Positions 1 to 9,243 of a DNA stretch of 64,000 bases are shown here, one piece after another. The stretch's first letter is position 1; every line of letters starts with the position of its first letter. Both the position numbers and the translations under genes were made by a program. The stretch comes from Rhodohalobacter sp. SW132 (GTDB lineage Bacteria; Bacteroidota; Rhodothermia; Balneolales; Balneolaceae), in NCBI RefSeq assembly GCF_003390325.1, contig NZ_QUOK01000005.1, positions 124,001 to 188,000 on the forward strand. Direction: 5' to 3'. The notes below the pieces were generated by a model. The model ran no database searches, was not told where the DNA came from, and worked only from the letters and a program-made list of their open reading frames with translations.

Positions 1-1053
1 TCCGTTGAGGAGACTGTTATTCACTCCCGGCAGCGATTCACCTATTCTGAAGTGCAGGATATATTGGATGGTGACCGTTCACATCCATTCGAAAACCAAC
101 TCAAAACCCTGCAGACACTGGCAAATATTCTCCTCGAAAAACGGTTTCGTGAAGGTTCCATAAAATTTGAAACACCCGAACCCCGTTTCGTTCTGGATGA
201 TAACGGCAAGCCGATTGATGTAATCGTCAAAGAGCGTATTTTTGCTCACAAGCTTATTGAAGAGTGCATGCTGCTGGCAAATAAAACTGTAGCAAAACAT
301 GTAGATCAGCTCAGAGGCGGAAACAAAGCAAAAAACAATCACCCGTTTCTCTATCGTGTGCACGGCGAACCGGACCTTGAAAAGCTTCAGAATATCAAAG
401 AGACAGCCAAACCGCTTGGTATTGATCTGAACCTGAATGGAAAAGTAACTGCTTCGAAAATCAATGAACTTCTCTCAAAGGTTGAGGGAACATCTATTGA
501 AAATATCATAAACGGGCTGATGCTTCGTTCTATGGCCAAAGCGGAATACAGTCCGAAAAACATCGGGCATTTCGGCCTCGGTTTTAAAGATTATGCACAC
601 TTCACAAGCCCAATCCGCCGATATCCGGATGTAATTGTCCACCGGCTGCTGAAGCGGTACAATTCCGGCGGAACCGAATACACGTATGATCAATTAATCG
701 AAGACGGTGAACACTGCAGTGAAAAAGAACGTTATGCCGTGGAAGCTGAGCGTGATTCTGTGAAATTGAAACAAGTTGAATATCTGTCTGACAGGCTCGG
801 GGAATCGTTTAAGGGCACCATTAGTGGCGTTACCGAAAACGGACTTTACGTGGTTTTAGATGATATTTACTGTGAAGGAATGATTCGTGTAAGTGATCTT
901 GGTGATGACTATTATGTTTTTAATCCACAATTACATTGCCTTACAGGCCGTTCTAAAGGAAAGAAGTATCGCCTGGGCGATTCAATAAACGCCAAGGTAA
1001 CGCGAACAGATCTCGGTAAACGCCAAATTGATCTCATACCTGCTGATTATTAA
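1..1053 (+). CDS. rnr: Ribonuclease R (3' part; 5' end outside window)
   Basis: This is the C-terminal part of an RNase II/R family 3'-5' exoribonuclease, which degrades structured RNA processively in the cytoplasm. The frame is open from base 1, so the start and the cold-shock domains lie upstream of the window. The visible part is the second half of the RNB catalytic domain, including the family motif YAHFTSPIRRYPD (bases about 592-630). It is followed by a C-terminal S1 RNA-binding domain (GESFKGTISGVTENGLYV, about 800-1045). The gene ends at a TAA 16 bases before the next gene on the same strand, so the two may be cotranscribed. The choice of RNase R over RNase II rests on the S1 arrangement and on phylum habit. 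Confidence 0.93.
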   Translation, partial: SVEETVIHSRQRFTYSEVQDILDGDRSHPFENQLKTLQTLANILLEKRFREGSIKFETPEPRFVLDDNGKPIDVIVKERIFAHKLIEECMLLANKTVAKHVDQLRGGNKAKNNHPFLYRVHGEPDLEKLQNIKETAKPLGIDLNLNGKVTASKINELLSKVEGTSIENIINGLMLRSMAKAEYSPKNIGHFGLGFKDYAHFTSPIRRYPDVIVHRLLKRYNSGGTEYTYDQLIEDGEHCSEKERYAVEAERDSVKLKQVEYLSDRLGESFKGTISGVTENGLYVVLDDIYCEGMIRVSDLGDDYYVFNPQLHCLTGRSKGKKYRLGDSINAKVTRTDLGKRQIDLIPADY

Positions 1054-1069
1054 ATAAACGCTACAAGAT

Positions 1070-4000
1070 ATGCCATCATTGAAAAAACTGATCCTCATTC
1101 CCCTGATGTCTCTGTTTCTGGGGAGCCTGCTCATCGAGACTTTATACGCACAGTATTTCTATTTCGGAAAAAATCGTGTGCAGTATGAACGATTCGACTG
1201 GCGCTTTATAGAGACGGAACATTTCGATATCTATTATTACGATTCGAAAAATTACCACCTTGCCCAGTTTACTGCCGAGGCGGTTGAATCATCCCTGATT
1301 CAATTGCAAAATGATTTTGGCGAACAGCTCACTGACCGGATTCCGGTTATTATTTACGATTCACACAGTGACTTTTCGCAGACCAATGTTGTGCAGCTGC
1401 CTACAGATGCACAGGGAATTGGCGGGGTTACCGACAAGTTCAAAAACCGGATGACCCAGCCATTTATGGGAGATTATGCCGATTTCAGGCGCACCATACA
1501 GCATGAGCTCCTGCACGCCTTTATTAACGATGTTTACTATGGCGGAAGCGTTCAGTCGATCATGCAAAATAATATTCAGCTCAGGTTCCCTCTCTGGTTT
1601 GAAGAGGGTCTGGCTGAGTACCTGGCTCTGGGATGGGATACACAAACCGATATGTTTATGCGGGATGCAATATTAAACAATTACCTCCCGCCAATCCCGC
1701 GGCTTCAGGGATTCTTTGCTTATCGGGGTGGCCAGTCGTTCTGGTATTATATTGAAAACCAGTATGGACGACCAAAAATCACTGAAATACTACAGCGAAT
1801 TAAGCTTACCCGAAATGTTCAGCAGGCGATTACACAATCCCTTGGCATCGGTATTGAGGAACTTTCCGACCGCTGGAAAGAGTTTTATCGGCAACGCTAT
1901 TTCCCTGAAGTAGCGGAGCGGCAATCGCTTCGTGCAGCTGCTACCCAGCTAACATCACGTAACCAGAGAAGAGCATACAACACAAGTCCCGCAATTTCCC
2001 CGAATGGCGATCGGATTGCCATGATTTCAAATCGCAGGGGTGTTTTTGATGTGATTGTTATTGACGCAAACACCGGAAACCGGCTTAAAACGTTGATCAG
2101 CGGGTCAGACAGCCCCATGTTTGAAGAGCTGAACATCATGAATCCAAACCTTTCATGGTCTCCGGATGGGTCCAGAATTGCGCTTTCAAGTGCATCACAA
2201 GGGCAGTACAATTTAGCAATCGTAGATTATGAGAGCGGTAACTCCACAACTACCCGTTTCCCAAGTCTTGATGCTATAAACTCCGTATCATGGTCACCGG
2301 ACGGCACCAAAATAGCCTTTGACGGAAACATCGGTCCCTATCAAAGCATTTTTGTATACGATCTCGAAACCGATGATTTTCAAAATCTGACTGGTGATGT
2401 TTTCACTGATAAGGAGCCGGCCTGGGGAAGTGACTCAGAAACCGTATACTTTGTATCAAACCGTGGCAGTAACACAACACCGCATACGTTTCTTGCGGGA
2501 TACTCCGCTGTAATCAGCGATGATTTCTTTGAAACAGATTTATACGCCGTTAACATCAATACCAATCGTATTGAGAGATTAACCAACACACCTCTCTGGT
2601 CAGAAAGTCAGCCAACAGCTACACGCGATGGACGGCTTGTGTTTGTATCGGATCAGAACGGTATCCCAAATATTTATGAGTATGATTTAGACAGCCGGTC
2701 AGTATATCCTTTAACAGATATGCAATCGGGTGTTATGCAGATATCTATTTCTGCAGATGGTACACGGCTTGCATTTAATGCACTTAATGAAGGTGCGCCT
2801 GATATTTTCGTGATTCGCTCCCCCTTTTCACGGCGGATGGATCGACAGCTCACACCCAATGCGTGGGCTCAACAGCGGGCCGAACAATCTCATGCAGAAC
2901 GTGTACCCGCTATAGCTCATGCGAGGGAACTCATTGCAAACTCTCCGAGTGGCAATCAGCTCGTTAGCCGTGCCTTACCAGCTACAGTTGAACCGCCACA
3001 AAGAGAAAGAGATGAGGATGAAGAAAGGGAAGAAACCAGAACGGATCGGGTTGATTTCCGAAACTACCAGTTTGGCGAAGCTGTTGTGCGCGATACAACA
3101 CTTGAACTAAGAGACGATCCGCGAAATTTCGAACCGGAGGATAATGTAACCGAAGATGGACTTTATCGCCCGAAGGAGTACCGCTTACAGTTTTCTCCGG
3201 ATATCAGTTATGCCGCCGGCCAGGTGAATACATTTACCGGTTCATCCGCCTTTGCTTTCGTAACACTTAGCGACCTGTTTGGGGACCATCAGATAGCCGT
3301 TGGTTCTGATCTCACCTTTGACCTTCGAAACAGTGATTACCTAATTCGATATGGTTATTTGAGGAACAGAACCAATTTCTTTGCCTCTTTCAGCCACCAG
3401 TCACGAAATTATCAGTATTTCACCGGCGAGCTGTTCCGCTTCAGAACATTAAGCATGTCGGTTGATTTTCAATACCCGCTGAACCGTTATCAGCGAATCG
3501 ATTACGGGATTTCAGGGATTGGAATTTACAGAGATTTCAGTTCGGTAAGATTCAGAGGCACACAAAATGCCGAGAATGACTCGAATTACTTCCTCTATCC
3601 GCAGGTTACGTACACCGGAGACTTTACGATACCGCAGCCAGGTGGAATTACACCCGGAGGCGGAAGCAGGTATTCCCTGCAGCTGGCGGGAAGCCCTCCA
3701 TTTATGGCTGATTCGCCCCAATTTGCAACCCTTTTAGGAGATTACCGGCGCTATTTTGATCTCGGCAACCGAACCTCATTCGCTTTCAGAGGATCCGGTG
3801 CCTATTCCATCGGCCGTGATTCGCAAACCTTCTTTATGGGCGGTATGCTTGGCTGGATCAATCAGCGATGGAGTGATGCCGAAATTCCATTTGAACGGCT
3901 GGCTGATACCTTTTTCACACTGCCGGCGACTCCGCTTCGGGGTCACGAATTCAACACCACGTTTGGTGATCGATTTTCACTCATCAATGCTGAATTCAGA

Positions 4001-4426
4001 TTTCCGCTCTTTGCAGCTATTTTACCCGGCCCGATTCCTTTGATTCCGCTCTATAACATTACGGGCGTTGCATTTGTGGATGCAGGTGCTGCATGGGGTT
4101 TCGATATTCCCTACTCCCGTTTCACGGATGCGCAAACCAATGAACCGATTGTTTTCTTTGAAAGAGATGCGAGCCTCGATTTCAGAGTTGCTGAAAGACG
4201 TGAGTTTGTCATAGACGGTTCAACCGGCAGGGAGCGTGTTGGCCCGCCTCAGCAAGGTGATGTAACCTCCACTGTTATTGATGGTGATATATTGATCGGT
4301 GCCGGATTTGGCCTTCGAACCATACTTCTCGGCCTTCCCTTGCGATACGATGTCGGCTGGCCCTACTTCCGGGACGGATTTGATGGATCACCAATCCACT
4401 ATTTCTCTATTGGAATCGATTTTTAA
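1070..4426 (+). CDS. Secreted peptidase-MA-like/TolB beta-propeller/outer-membrane barrel protein
   Basis: A 1118-residue protein with an N-terminal signal peptide (cleavage near LYAQ, residue 28). Residues 40-290 look like a gluzincin (peptidase MA-like) domain, with HELLH at 145-149 and a downstream EEGLAEY (178-184) that could give the third zinc ligand. Residues about 300-620 hold repeated TolB/WD40-like blades (SWSPDGSRIA, SWSPDGTKIAF, ISADGTRLAFN). A charged linker near 650-700 leads to a beta-rich region with aromatic strands and a C-terminal FSIGIDF, like BamA/Omp85-type surface-antigen barrels. I infer an outer-membrane protein with a periplasmic or surface propeller and protease module; the substrate is unknown. 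A strong terminator follows at 4450. Confidence 0.85.
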   Translation: MPSLKKLILIPLMSLFLGSLLIETLYAQYFYFGKNRVQYERFDWRFIETEHFDIYYYDSKNYHLAQFTAEAVESSLIQLQNDFGEQLTDRIPVIIYDSHSDFSQTNVVQLPTDAQGIGGVTDKFKNRMTQPFMGDYADFRRTIQHELLHAFINDVYYGGSVQSIMQNNIQLRFPLWFEEGLAEYLALGWDTQTDMFMRDAILNNYLPPIPRLQGFFAYRGGQSFWYYIENQYGRPKITEILQRIKLTRNVQQAITQSLGIGIEELSDRWKEFYRQRYFPEVAERQSLRAAATQLTSRNQRRAYNTSPAISPNGDRIAMISNRRGVFDVIVIDANTGNRLKTLISGSDSPMFEELNIMNPNLSWSPDGSRIALSSASQGQYNLAIVDYESGNSTTTRFPSLDAINSVSWSPDGTKIAFDGNIGPYQSIFVYDLETDDFQNLTGDVFTDKEPAWGSDSETVYFVSNRGSNTTPHTFLAGYSAVISDDFFETDLYAVNINTNRIERLTNTPLWSESQPTATRDGRLVFVSDQNGIPNIYEYDLDSRSVYPLTDMQSGVMQISISADGTRLAFNALNEGAPDIFVIRSPFSRRMDRQLTPNAWAQQRAEQSHAERVPAIAHARELIANSPSGNQLVSRALPATVEPPQRERDEDEEREETRTDRVDFRNYQFGEAVVRDTTLELRDDPRNFEPEDNVTEDGLYRPKEYRLQFSPDISYAAGQVNTFTGSSAFAFVTLSDLFGDHQIAVGSDLTFDLRNSDYLIRYGYLRNRTNFFASFSHQSRNYQYFTGELFRFRTLSMSVDFQYPLNRYQRIDYGISGIGIYRDFSSVRFRGTQNAENDSNYFLYPQVTYTGDFTIPQPGGITPGGGSRYSLQLAGSPPFMADSPQFATLLGDYRRYFDLGNRTSFAFRGSGAYSIGRDSQTFFMGGMLGWINQRWSDAEIPFERLADTFFTLPATPLRGHEFNTTFGDRFSLINAEFRFPLFAAILPGPIPLIPLYNITGVAFVDAGAAWGFDIPYSRFTDAQTNEPIVFFERDASLDFRVAERREFVIDGSTGRERVGPPQQGDVTSTVIDGDILIGAGFGLRTILLGLPLRYDVGWPYFRDGFDGSPIHYFSIGIDF

Positions 4427-4449
4427 GAGATTCGATACCTAAAAAAATC

Positions 4450-4492
4450 AAGCCATGCAGAACGAAACAATTCTGCATGGCTTTTTTATTTT
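4450..4492 (+). terminator. Rho-independent terminator after the peptidase/propeller/barrel gene
   Basis: A perfect 13-bp stem (AAGCCATGCAGAA with its complement) closes an 8-nt loop and is followed by TTTTATTTT. It starts 24 bases after the stop codon at 4426. The remaining bases to 4720 show no gene-like reading frame, only a GC-richer stretch with short imperfect palindromes near 4640-4710. Confidence 0.88.
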
Positions 4493-4720
4493 ACCCTGAA
4501 TTGTGGTGATGGTTTGAATTCGCCCGGAATTCAAACTCAAGTATAAATTTACATATAGCAGAAACTACTGTAAGATTGTGATTTGGAGATACCGCATTAA
4601 GTTCAGTATAACCTCCTGATCTCGCTCATTTTTAGATCCGATACGGCTCCATTATACTCCGGCTCAGACGAAGTTGGGCTAAGCCCGGCCTCAGTCGCTT
4701 TCCCTTAATCATACCTTGAC

Positions 4721-5239
4721 TTATTCCTGCGGATACGGACTCTCCACAACGCCAAGTTGCATCCAAAATCCGAGCTCATCCCAATTGTACCAGTATTCCG
4801 CAAGCTGTCCATTTCTCACAACGAAAAGAAATATTTCCGATACATTAATTTCTTTTCCCTCTGCTTCATGACCAAGAAATTCTCCTGAACCGGTTGCTAT
4901 GAATTCCAGACGAATAGTTACATGTTCGTCAGCACCCACGATATGGGTAGGTTCGAGCGTAATATCAGGAAACGTACTCCAGTACCCTTCAATCAGGTCT
5001 AAAAATGAATCGAGCGTCACTTCCTCTCCGGATGTAAAAAATGGATCTGTGAGAATTGCCTCCAGGGCAGTACGATCTTGTTCATTATAGGCCTCAATAT
5101 ACTGCATAGCAAGTTCCTCGTTCTGGGATGCAGCCGTTTCACGATCAGCCTGCTGGCATGATGAAGCAATAAATACCAAGCCAAAAATGAGTGTGTAAAT
5201 TGTTTTAAAAAGATGTGAGGTAGTTTTTTGTTCTTTCAT
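4721..5239 (-). CDS. SnoaL-like (NTF2 fold) lipoprotein
   Basis: A 172-residue protein with a lipoprotein signal (IASSC, Cys28). The mature part resembles the SnoaL/ester-cyclase branch of the NTF2-like fold: AMQYIEAYNEQDRTALEAILTD at the start, then a DLIEGYWSTFPDI segment and a final strand pair ending in EYWYNWDELGFWMQLGV. That Trp/Asp-rich C-terminus is typical of small SnoaL-like proteins. Members range from cyclases and dehydratases to ligand-binding proteins, so no reaction can be assigned. It lies downstream of the multicopper oxidase on the same strand but is separated by a long hairpin at 5260-5295, and is probably a separate transcription unit. Confidence 0.8.
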   Translation of the reverse strand: MKEQKTTSHLFKTIYTLIFGLVFIASSCQQADRETAASQNEELAMQYIEAYNEQDRTALEAILTDPFFTSGEEVTLDSFLDLIEGYWSTFPDITLEPTHIVGADEHVTIRLEFIATGSGEFLGHEAEGKEINVSEIFLFVVRNGQLAEYWYNWDELGFWMQLGVVESPYPQE

Positions 5240-5259
5240 GGTCTTGTTATTTATGTAAA

Positions 5260-5295
5260 AGATGTAAGTCGAAGTTCCCGCTTCGACTTACATCT
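5260..5295 (-). terminator. Long perfect hairpin downstream of the multicopper oxidase
   Basis: A perfect 15-bp inverted repeat (AGATGTAAGTCGAAG) with a 6-nt loop. On the minus strand it is followed by TTTTACAT, so it can act as a factor-independent terminator for the copper oxidase operon that ends at 5362. It also lies 21 bases upstream of the start codon of the SnoaL-like gene, so a role in that gene's leader cannot be excluded. Confidence 0.6.
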
Positions 5296-5361
5296 CTGTT
5301 CGAATTCAGAATTCGCGACACTTTCAGGAACCTCACTTCGTTCTGCATACTGACAGGTCGC

Positions 5362-6864
5362 TTATTTTACTTCTAACACCCCCATCATCCCCTGGTCTTC
5401 GTGATCCAGGATGTGGCAGTGGAACATCCACTTACCGGGATAGTTGTCGTATCTTACAATAAAGCGGGCCGATTCGAAACCGGGCACATTAACAGTATCC
5501 TCCCATTTTCGCTGCGAAACCAATTCACCGTTTCGATCGATGACCTGGAACTGAAAGCCGTGAAGGTGGAACGGGTGGTCCATTCCAACCAGGTTTTGGA
5601 TGTCCCAGATTTCGGTAGCTCCAAGTTCCGCTGTTTCATCAACGCGCTTCATGTCCATCGTTCTGCTGTTGATCTTACCGTTGGTCATCCTCATGACCCT
5701 TGTTTCTGTTGCGTCATCTACATTCAGTTCCGGGATTTCACGAAGGGTTTCCGGTACTTCGAAAGTTTCTTCTAAAGGGGAATCATCCGTATACCGGAGT
5801 GTCAGAAGATCATTCGCTTCATCCCAGTTCGAAGGTCGAAACATCGGCATGTAGCGGTCATACGGCAAATCCTGAAGGGTAACCTTGCTTCCCGGATCGT
5901 CGGTTCCGTGAACAAGTAGTTCAGCCCTCTCACCATTTGAGAGAATGATTTCATCCACTTCTTTTGGGTGCTCAAACAATCCGCCATCACTCCCGATGTG
6001 GGTAAAGGCATGCCCTTCAAGTGCCAGCCGGTAGATCCGGGCTCCGGACGCATTTACAATCCGCCACCGCTGAGTTTCCCCGCTGCGGATGGAAAGCTCC
6101 GGCATGATTTCATCATTTGCGAAAAGCACATCTCCCTCACGGCCATTCATATTGTCCACGCGTTCCTGCCGGGAACCGGGCTCAGCAAACTCGATCTCCC
6201 CGTCCTCATCAAACCGGTTGTCGGATAGAATTAATAAATGCTCAGTGAGCGAATCAGGAAGCGGATCATTGGGGTCGCGGATGATGATGCCGCCGTACAG
6301 TCCCATCCCCACCTGCCAGGCGGTGCGATGGTGCGGATGCGGATGGTACCAGTAGGTTCCAGCCGTTCCTTCATGAATTCTGAAGCTATAGGCGAAAGTT
6401 TCGCCCGGTTCAACGGGATGGAACGGGCTTCCGTCCATCACAAAAGGCAGGTGAATGCCGTGCCAGTGTACGGTAGTATCTTCGGGCAGATCGTTTTTAA
6501 AGTGAATGATCACACTGTCCCCTTCCGTTGCTTCCAACAGCGGGCCGGGCACACGGCCGTTGTAGGCGTAGACATCGGTTTCTACACCCGGCTTCAGAGA
6601 AATTCGCTCTTTGGAAGCCGTCAATTCTACCTCCACAACTCCCGGTTCAGAAGAGAGATTCTCCAAAACAGGATGGCCGGCAATAACTTTTTCTTCAATA
6701 TCATTGGACTCTGATAATTCAGAACTGCCTATGTCTTGATTGGGTGAATACCCCAAAGTATTGACCATCCAAATCAGCACGGAAAGGATTAACACAGCGG
6801 CAGATGCATTTTTGATTGTTATCGGTTGCAATAAATTGAATGTACTGCTACTCCACCGTAACAT
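5362..6864 (-). CDS. Multicopper oxidase
   Basis: A 500-residue three-cupredoxin-domain oxidase that couples substrate oxidation to reduction of O2 to water. All four copper-ligand motifs are visible: HWHG (133-136), YHPHPHH (173-179), HPFHLH (about 430-435) and HCHILDHEDQGMM (482-494). The last carries the type 1 ligands Cys483, His488 and Met493. An N-terminal membrane segment (about 20-38) anchors or exports the protein, and no twin-arginine motif is obvious. The start overlaps the 3' end of the upstream cupredoxin gene by 17 bases, which implies an operon. The substrate could be cuprous ion, a phenolic compound or a partner cupredoxin; the family motifs do not decide this. Confidence 0.93.
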   Translation of the reverse strand: MLRWSSSTFNLLQPITIKNASAAVLILSVLIWMVNTLGYSPNQDIGSSELSESNDIEEKVIAGHPVLENLSSEPGVVEVELTASKERISLKPGVETDVYAYNGRVPGPLLEATEGDSVIIHFKNDLPEDTTVHWHGIHLPFVMDGSPFHPVEPGETFAYSFRIHEGTAGTYWYHPHPHHRTAWQVGMGLYGGIIIRDPNDPLPDSLTEHLLILSDNRFDEDGEIEFAEPGSRQERVDNMNGREGDVLFANDEIMPELSIRSGETQRWRIVNASGARIYRLALEGHAFTHIGSDGGLFEHPKEVDEIILSNGERAELLVHGTDDPGSKVTLQDLPYDRYMPMFRPSNWDEANDLLTLRYTDDSPLEETFEVPETLREIPELNVDDATETRVMRMTNGKINSRTMDMKRVDETAELGATEIWDIQNLVGMDHPFHLHGFQFQVIDRNGELVSQRKWEDTVNVPGFESARFIVRYDNYPGKWMFHCHILDHEDQGMMGVLEVK

Positions 6865-7768
6865 CCTTCACCACTCCTAAATGCCCTGTGTATTCGGATA
6901 GAAACAGGTATCGTCCTGTTTCCATTTCCGTGGTAAAATACGCTGTTTCACCGGCAGGCATAAGGTGCATTCCACCGGCAAACGTATATGGACTTGGTGT
7001 TCTCAGCCCGTCTATTTCCGTAAAATTGATCCAGCGTAACACCTCCTCTGCCTGGGTGTTATCATCAACCCGAACTACGTGTACATTGTGGCCAAATCCC
7101 TGTTCCGGGTTTTCAACCAAATGGACAGAGAATGTATGTTTACCGGGTTTCAGATCACCCACAATATCCATTTCAAAGTTTGAGAGTGTGATATTGATAT
7201 CGGCTTCGGGAGCTGCCGCATCTGATTGACTGTCGGTTACTGTCAATTCCCGCAGCATTCCTTCCACGGAGTGCATTTCACCCTCTTCATTCTTATAATA
7301 GCACTCAAGGATATGAGTGCCGGGATTAAGATTCAGAGTTACCTGCGTACTCGCACCGGCCGGAACAATTCCGGTTCCTCCCATAAACTCAATTCCCGCA
7401 AACCATTCGGGAAGATTTGGCATCAGTTTCTCAAAAACTAATTCCTGTTCCAGACCATCATCCCGCAATGCATACCATACTTCATTGAATGGTATTACAA
7501 TCTGGCTTGCATAATCATCGAGGCTTTTACCGTCTGGTACTTTTGCCACTAACAGGAAGTGGTCTTCATTGCCATGATTTTCAAACTGGATGGTTGTCCA
7601 GCCGGATGGAATTTGGTTAGGGGCCTGGTATGCGTAATCTTCTGCAATAATCGTAATGGAATGATCAGAATGAACCGTATCAGAAGAATGCATTTGTGCC
7701 TGGACCGACTGGTATAATAATCCGGATGTGACAACAAAAATCGCGAGTAGTTTAATTTTCTGCAGCAT
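6848..7768 (-). CDS. Two-domain cupredoxin-like secreted protein
   Basis: A 306-residue protein with a cleavable signal peptide (ending SVQA, residue 24). Domain 1 (about 35-180) has a plausible type 1 copper site: His70 (NEDHF), Cys156 (LECYY), His166 and Met171, i.e. C-x9-H-x4-M, a longer Cys-His spacing than in plastocyanin or azurin. Domain 2 (about 188-306) has a similar beta layout (GFGHNVHVVRV, GRYLFLSEYTGHLG) but no cysteine, so it is probably copper-free. It overlaps the multicopper oxidase start by 17 bases and is a likely electron-transfer or copper-handling partner of it (inference). A full-length paralog lies upstream at 8038-9129. Confidence 0.82.
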   Translation of the reverse strand: MLQKIKLLAIFVVTSGLLYQSVQAQMHSSDTVHSDHSITIIAEDYAYQAPNQIPSGWTTIQFENHGNEDHFLLVAKVPDGKSLDDYASQIVIPFNEVWYALRDDGLEQELVFEKLMPNLPEWFAGIEFMGGTGIVPAGASTQVTLNLNPGTHILECYYKNEEGEMHSVEGMLRELTVTDSQSDAAAPEADINITLSNFEMDIVGDLKPGKHTFSVHLVENPEQGFGHNVHVVRVDDNTQAEEVLRWINFTEIDGLRTPSPYTFAGGMHLMPAGETAYFTTEMETGRYLFLSEYTGHLGVVKDVTVE

Positions 7769-8037
7769 AGTTATCCCTATTTATTTGTTTATTTATCATT
7801 AATATTTACCGTAAATACTTATTTGATTTCTCACACTTATTTCATGTATTTCAAAATGAATAAAAAGTAGTAAAATGGCATTTATAAAATTTTATGATTA
7901 GTTAAAAACCAATTTCTATTAACTCATAGTCGTTTTAAATAATTGGACAGCAATGCAATAGGCACTTCATCTCATTTCCATGTTGTAATCCTGATTTAGA
8001 TGGCTCCGGAATACATCCGGAGCTTTACATTAATAAT

Positions 8038-9129
8038 TTATCTGCCAAGAGCCCGGCCGCCGGGCACATTAAACACCTCCAGCATCTTGTTCGAATGTGG
8101 ATTCGGTATTTCAGAAACCCAGGCGTAACGTCCCGGTTCAAGTTCCACGTGGAAGTATCCGTGGCTGCCTTCGGTCATCGTTTGAACTCCACCAAGAAAT
8201 GTGGCAGGACCAAGCGAATTAGCGCTGCTACTCGAAACGAGACCGTCCGGATCCATCCAGTTCATCCATTTGCCAACTTCTGCTACACTTGTTCCCGTAT
8301 CCATTCGGATTAGGTGGACATCGTGGCCGAGCAGGTGATCATATAAGGTCTGATCGTCAAAATTGACCTTAACTATGTGTTCGCCTGCACTGATATGGCG
8401 ATCAAATTCAATACCATCTGTTGAAATGTTTAACTCGGTAGTGGCGACCGGTTCTTCTGCCACCGAGGATTCGCCAGTTACAGTTAGAAGTTCAATCATA
8501 CCCAGATATGAATGGAAATCACCCTCTCCATTTTTTACGTAACATTCCACGATATACTCTCCTTCATCAAGATAGACGGTAGTTTCAGTGGAACTCATGC
8601 CGCCAATAAAACCCGGCCCGCCACTAGGTGAAACGTCTCCAAACCAGGCTGGAAAGAGTGTTTCTGCATATTTTGTAGGAGCGTCGCCATCGTCCGGCTC
8701 TTTCCCTGGAATAATACCATCCATAAACCATTGGAAAGGATTAGTAACATGCTGAATCCAGTAATCAAGTAATTCAGTATTATCAGAAGCAGCACTATCT
8801 TTAGCAGCCTGTGGTACACCGGCCATATAAGCAAAGTGTGTCGAATGTGAATCATTAATCAGCCTGAATGTGGTCCATCCCGACGGAATCACATCCGCTG
8901 ACAATTCAAAGATGTAATCATCACCCTCATGTTTTGCAATTAGTTCAACAACATTATTTGGACTGATTTGGGAAGCCAAACTGGCTTGAGATTGTACTTC
9001 ATTGTTAGAAATTGATGGATCAGGAGATGTGCTCAAATTTTCACTACAGGCAGCAAAGATAAACATTACTATCAACCCTCCTGTAAATGGCATCATTAAT
9101 GTTTGATTAAAATATTTTAGAATGTTCAT
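8038..9129 (-). CDS. Two-domain cupredoxin-like lipoprotein, paralog of the gene at 6848
   Basis: A 363-residue lipoprotein (FAAC, Cys28). It repeats the architecture of its neighbour: an SGWTTFRL strand, candidate copper ligands His98, Cys196, His206 and Met211 with the same C-x9-H-x4-M spacing, then a second domain with GHDVHLIRMDTG and GRYAWVSEIPNPH. An insertion around residues 105-150 makes it longer. About 270 bases without a gene separate it from 7768, so it may have its own promoter. It is transcribed divergently from the BTAD regulator at 9244, which is the natural candidate controller. The lipid anchor suggests the paralogs differ in location: one anchored, one soluble. Confidence 0.8.
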   Translation of the reverse strand: MNILKYFNQTLMMPFTGGLIVMFIFAACSENLSTSPDPSISNNEVQSQASLASQISPNNVVELIAKHEGDDYIFELSADVIPSGWTTFRLINDSHSTHFAYMAGVPQAAKDSAASDNTELLDYWIQHVTNPFQWFMDGIIPGKEPDDGDAPTKYAETLFPAWFGDVSPSGGPGFIGGMSSTETTVYLDEGEYIVECYVKNGEGDFHSYLGMIELLTVTGESSVAEEPVATTELNISTDGIEFDRHISAGEHIVKVNFDDQTLYDHLLGHDVHLIRMDTGTSVAEVGKWMNWMDPDGLVSSSSANSLGPATFLGGVQTMTEGSHGYFHVELEPGRYAWVSEIPNPHSNKMLEVFNVPGGRALGR

Positions 9130-9206
9130 GATTAGCCTTGTTTTGGTTCAGAATTCAGGATTCGACTCAAACATACGGCGGCTCTCTTTGTTCGCTCTGT
9201 TTTATA

Positions 9207-9226
9207 TCTTAGATTGTGATCTAAGA
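9207..9226. promoter_or_regulatory. Palindrome in the divergent promoter region, possible operator
   Basis: A perfect 8-bp inverted repeat (TCTTAGAT, 4-nt spacer TGTG, ATCTAAGA) lies 17 bases before the start codon of the BTAD regulator and about 78 bases upstream of the divergent cupredoxin lipoprotein. Position and symmetry fit an operator for autoregulation or for the divergent gene. It could equally be a leader hairpin of the regulator mRNA. Confidence 0.4.
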
Positions 9227-9243
9227 GGAATTTTTTTTGTACT

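Noticed and set aside
5401-5775. Plus-strand frame opposite the multicopper oxidase
   Set aside because: Shadow of a gene with strong family motifs on the other strand; no recognisable domain.
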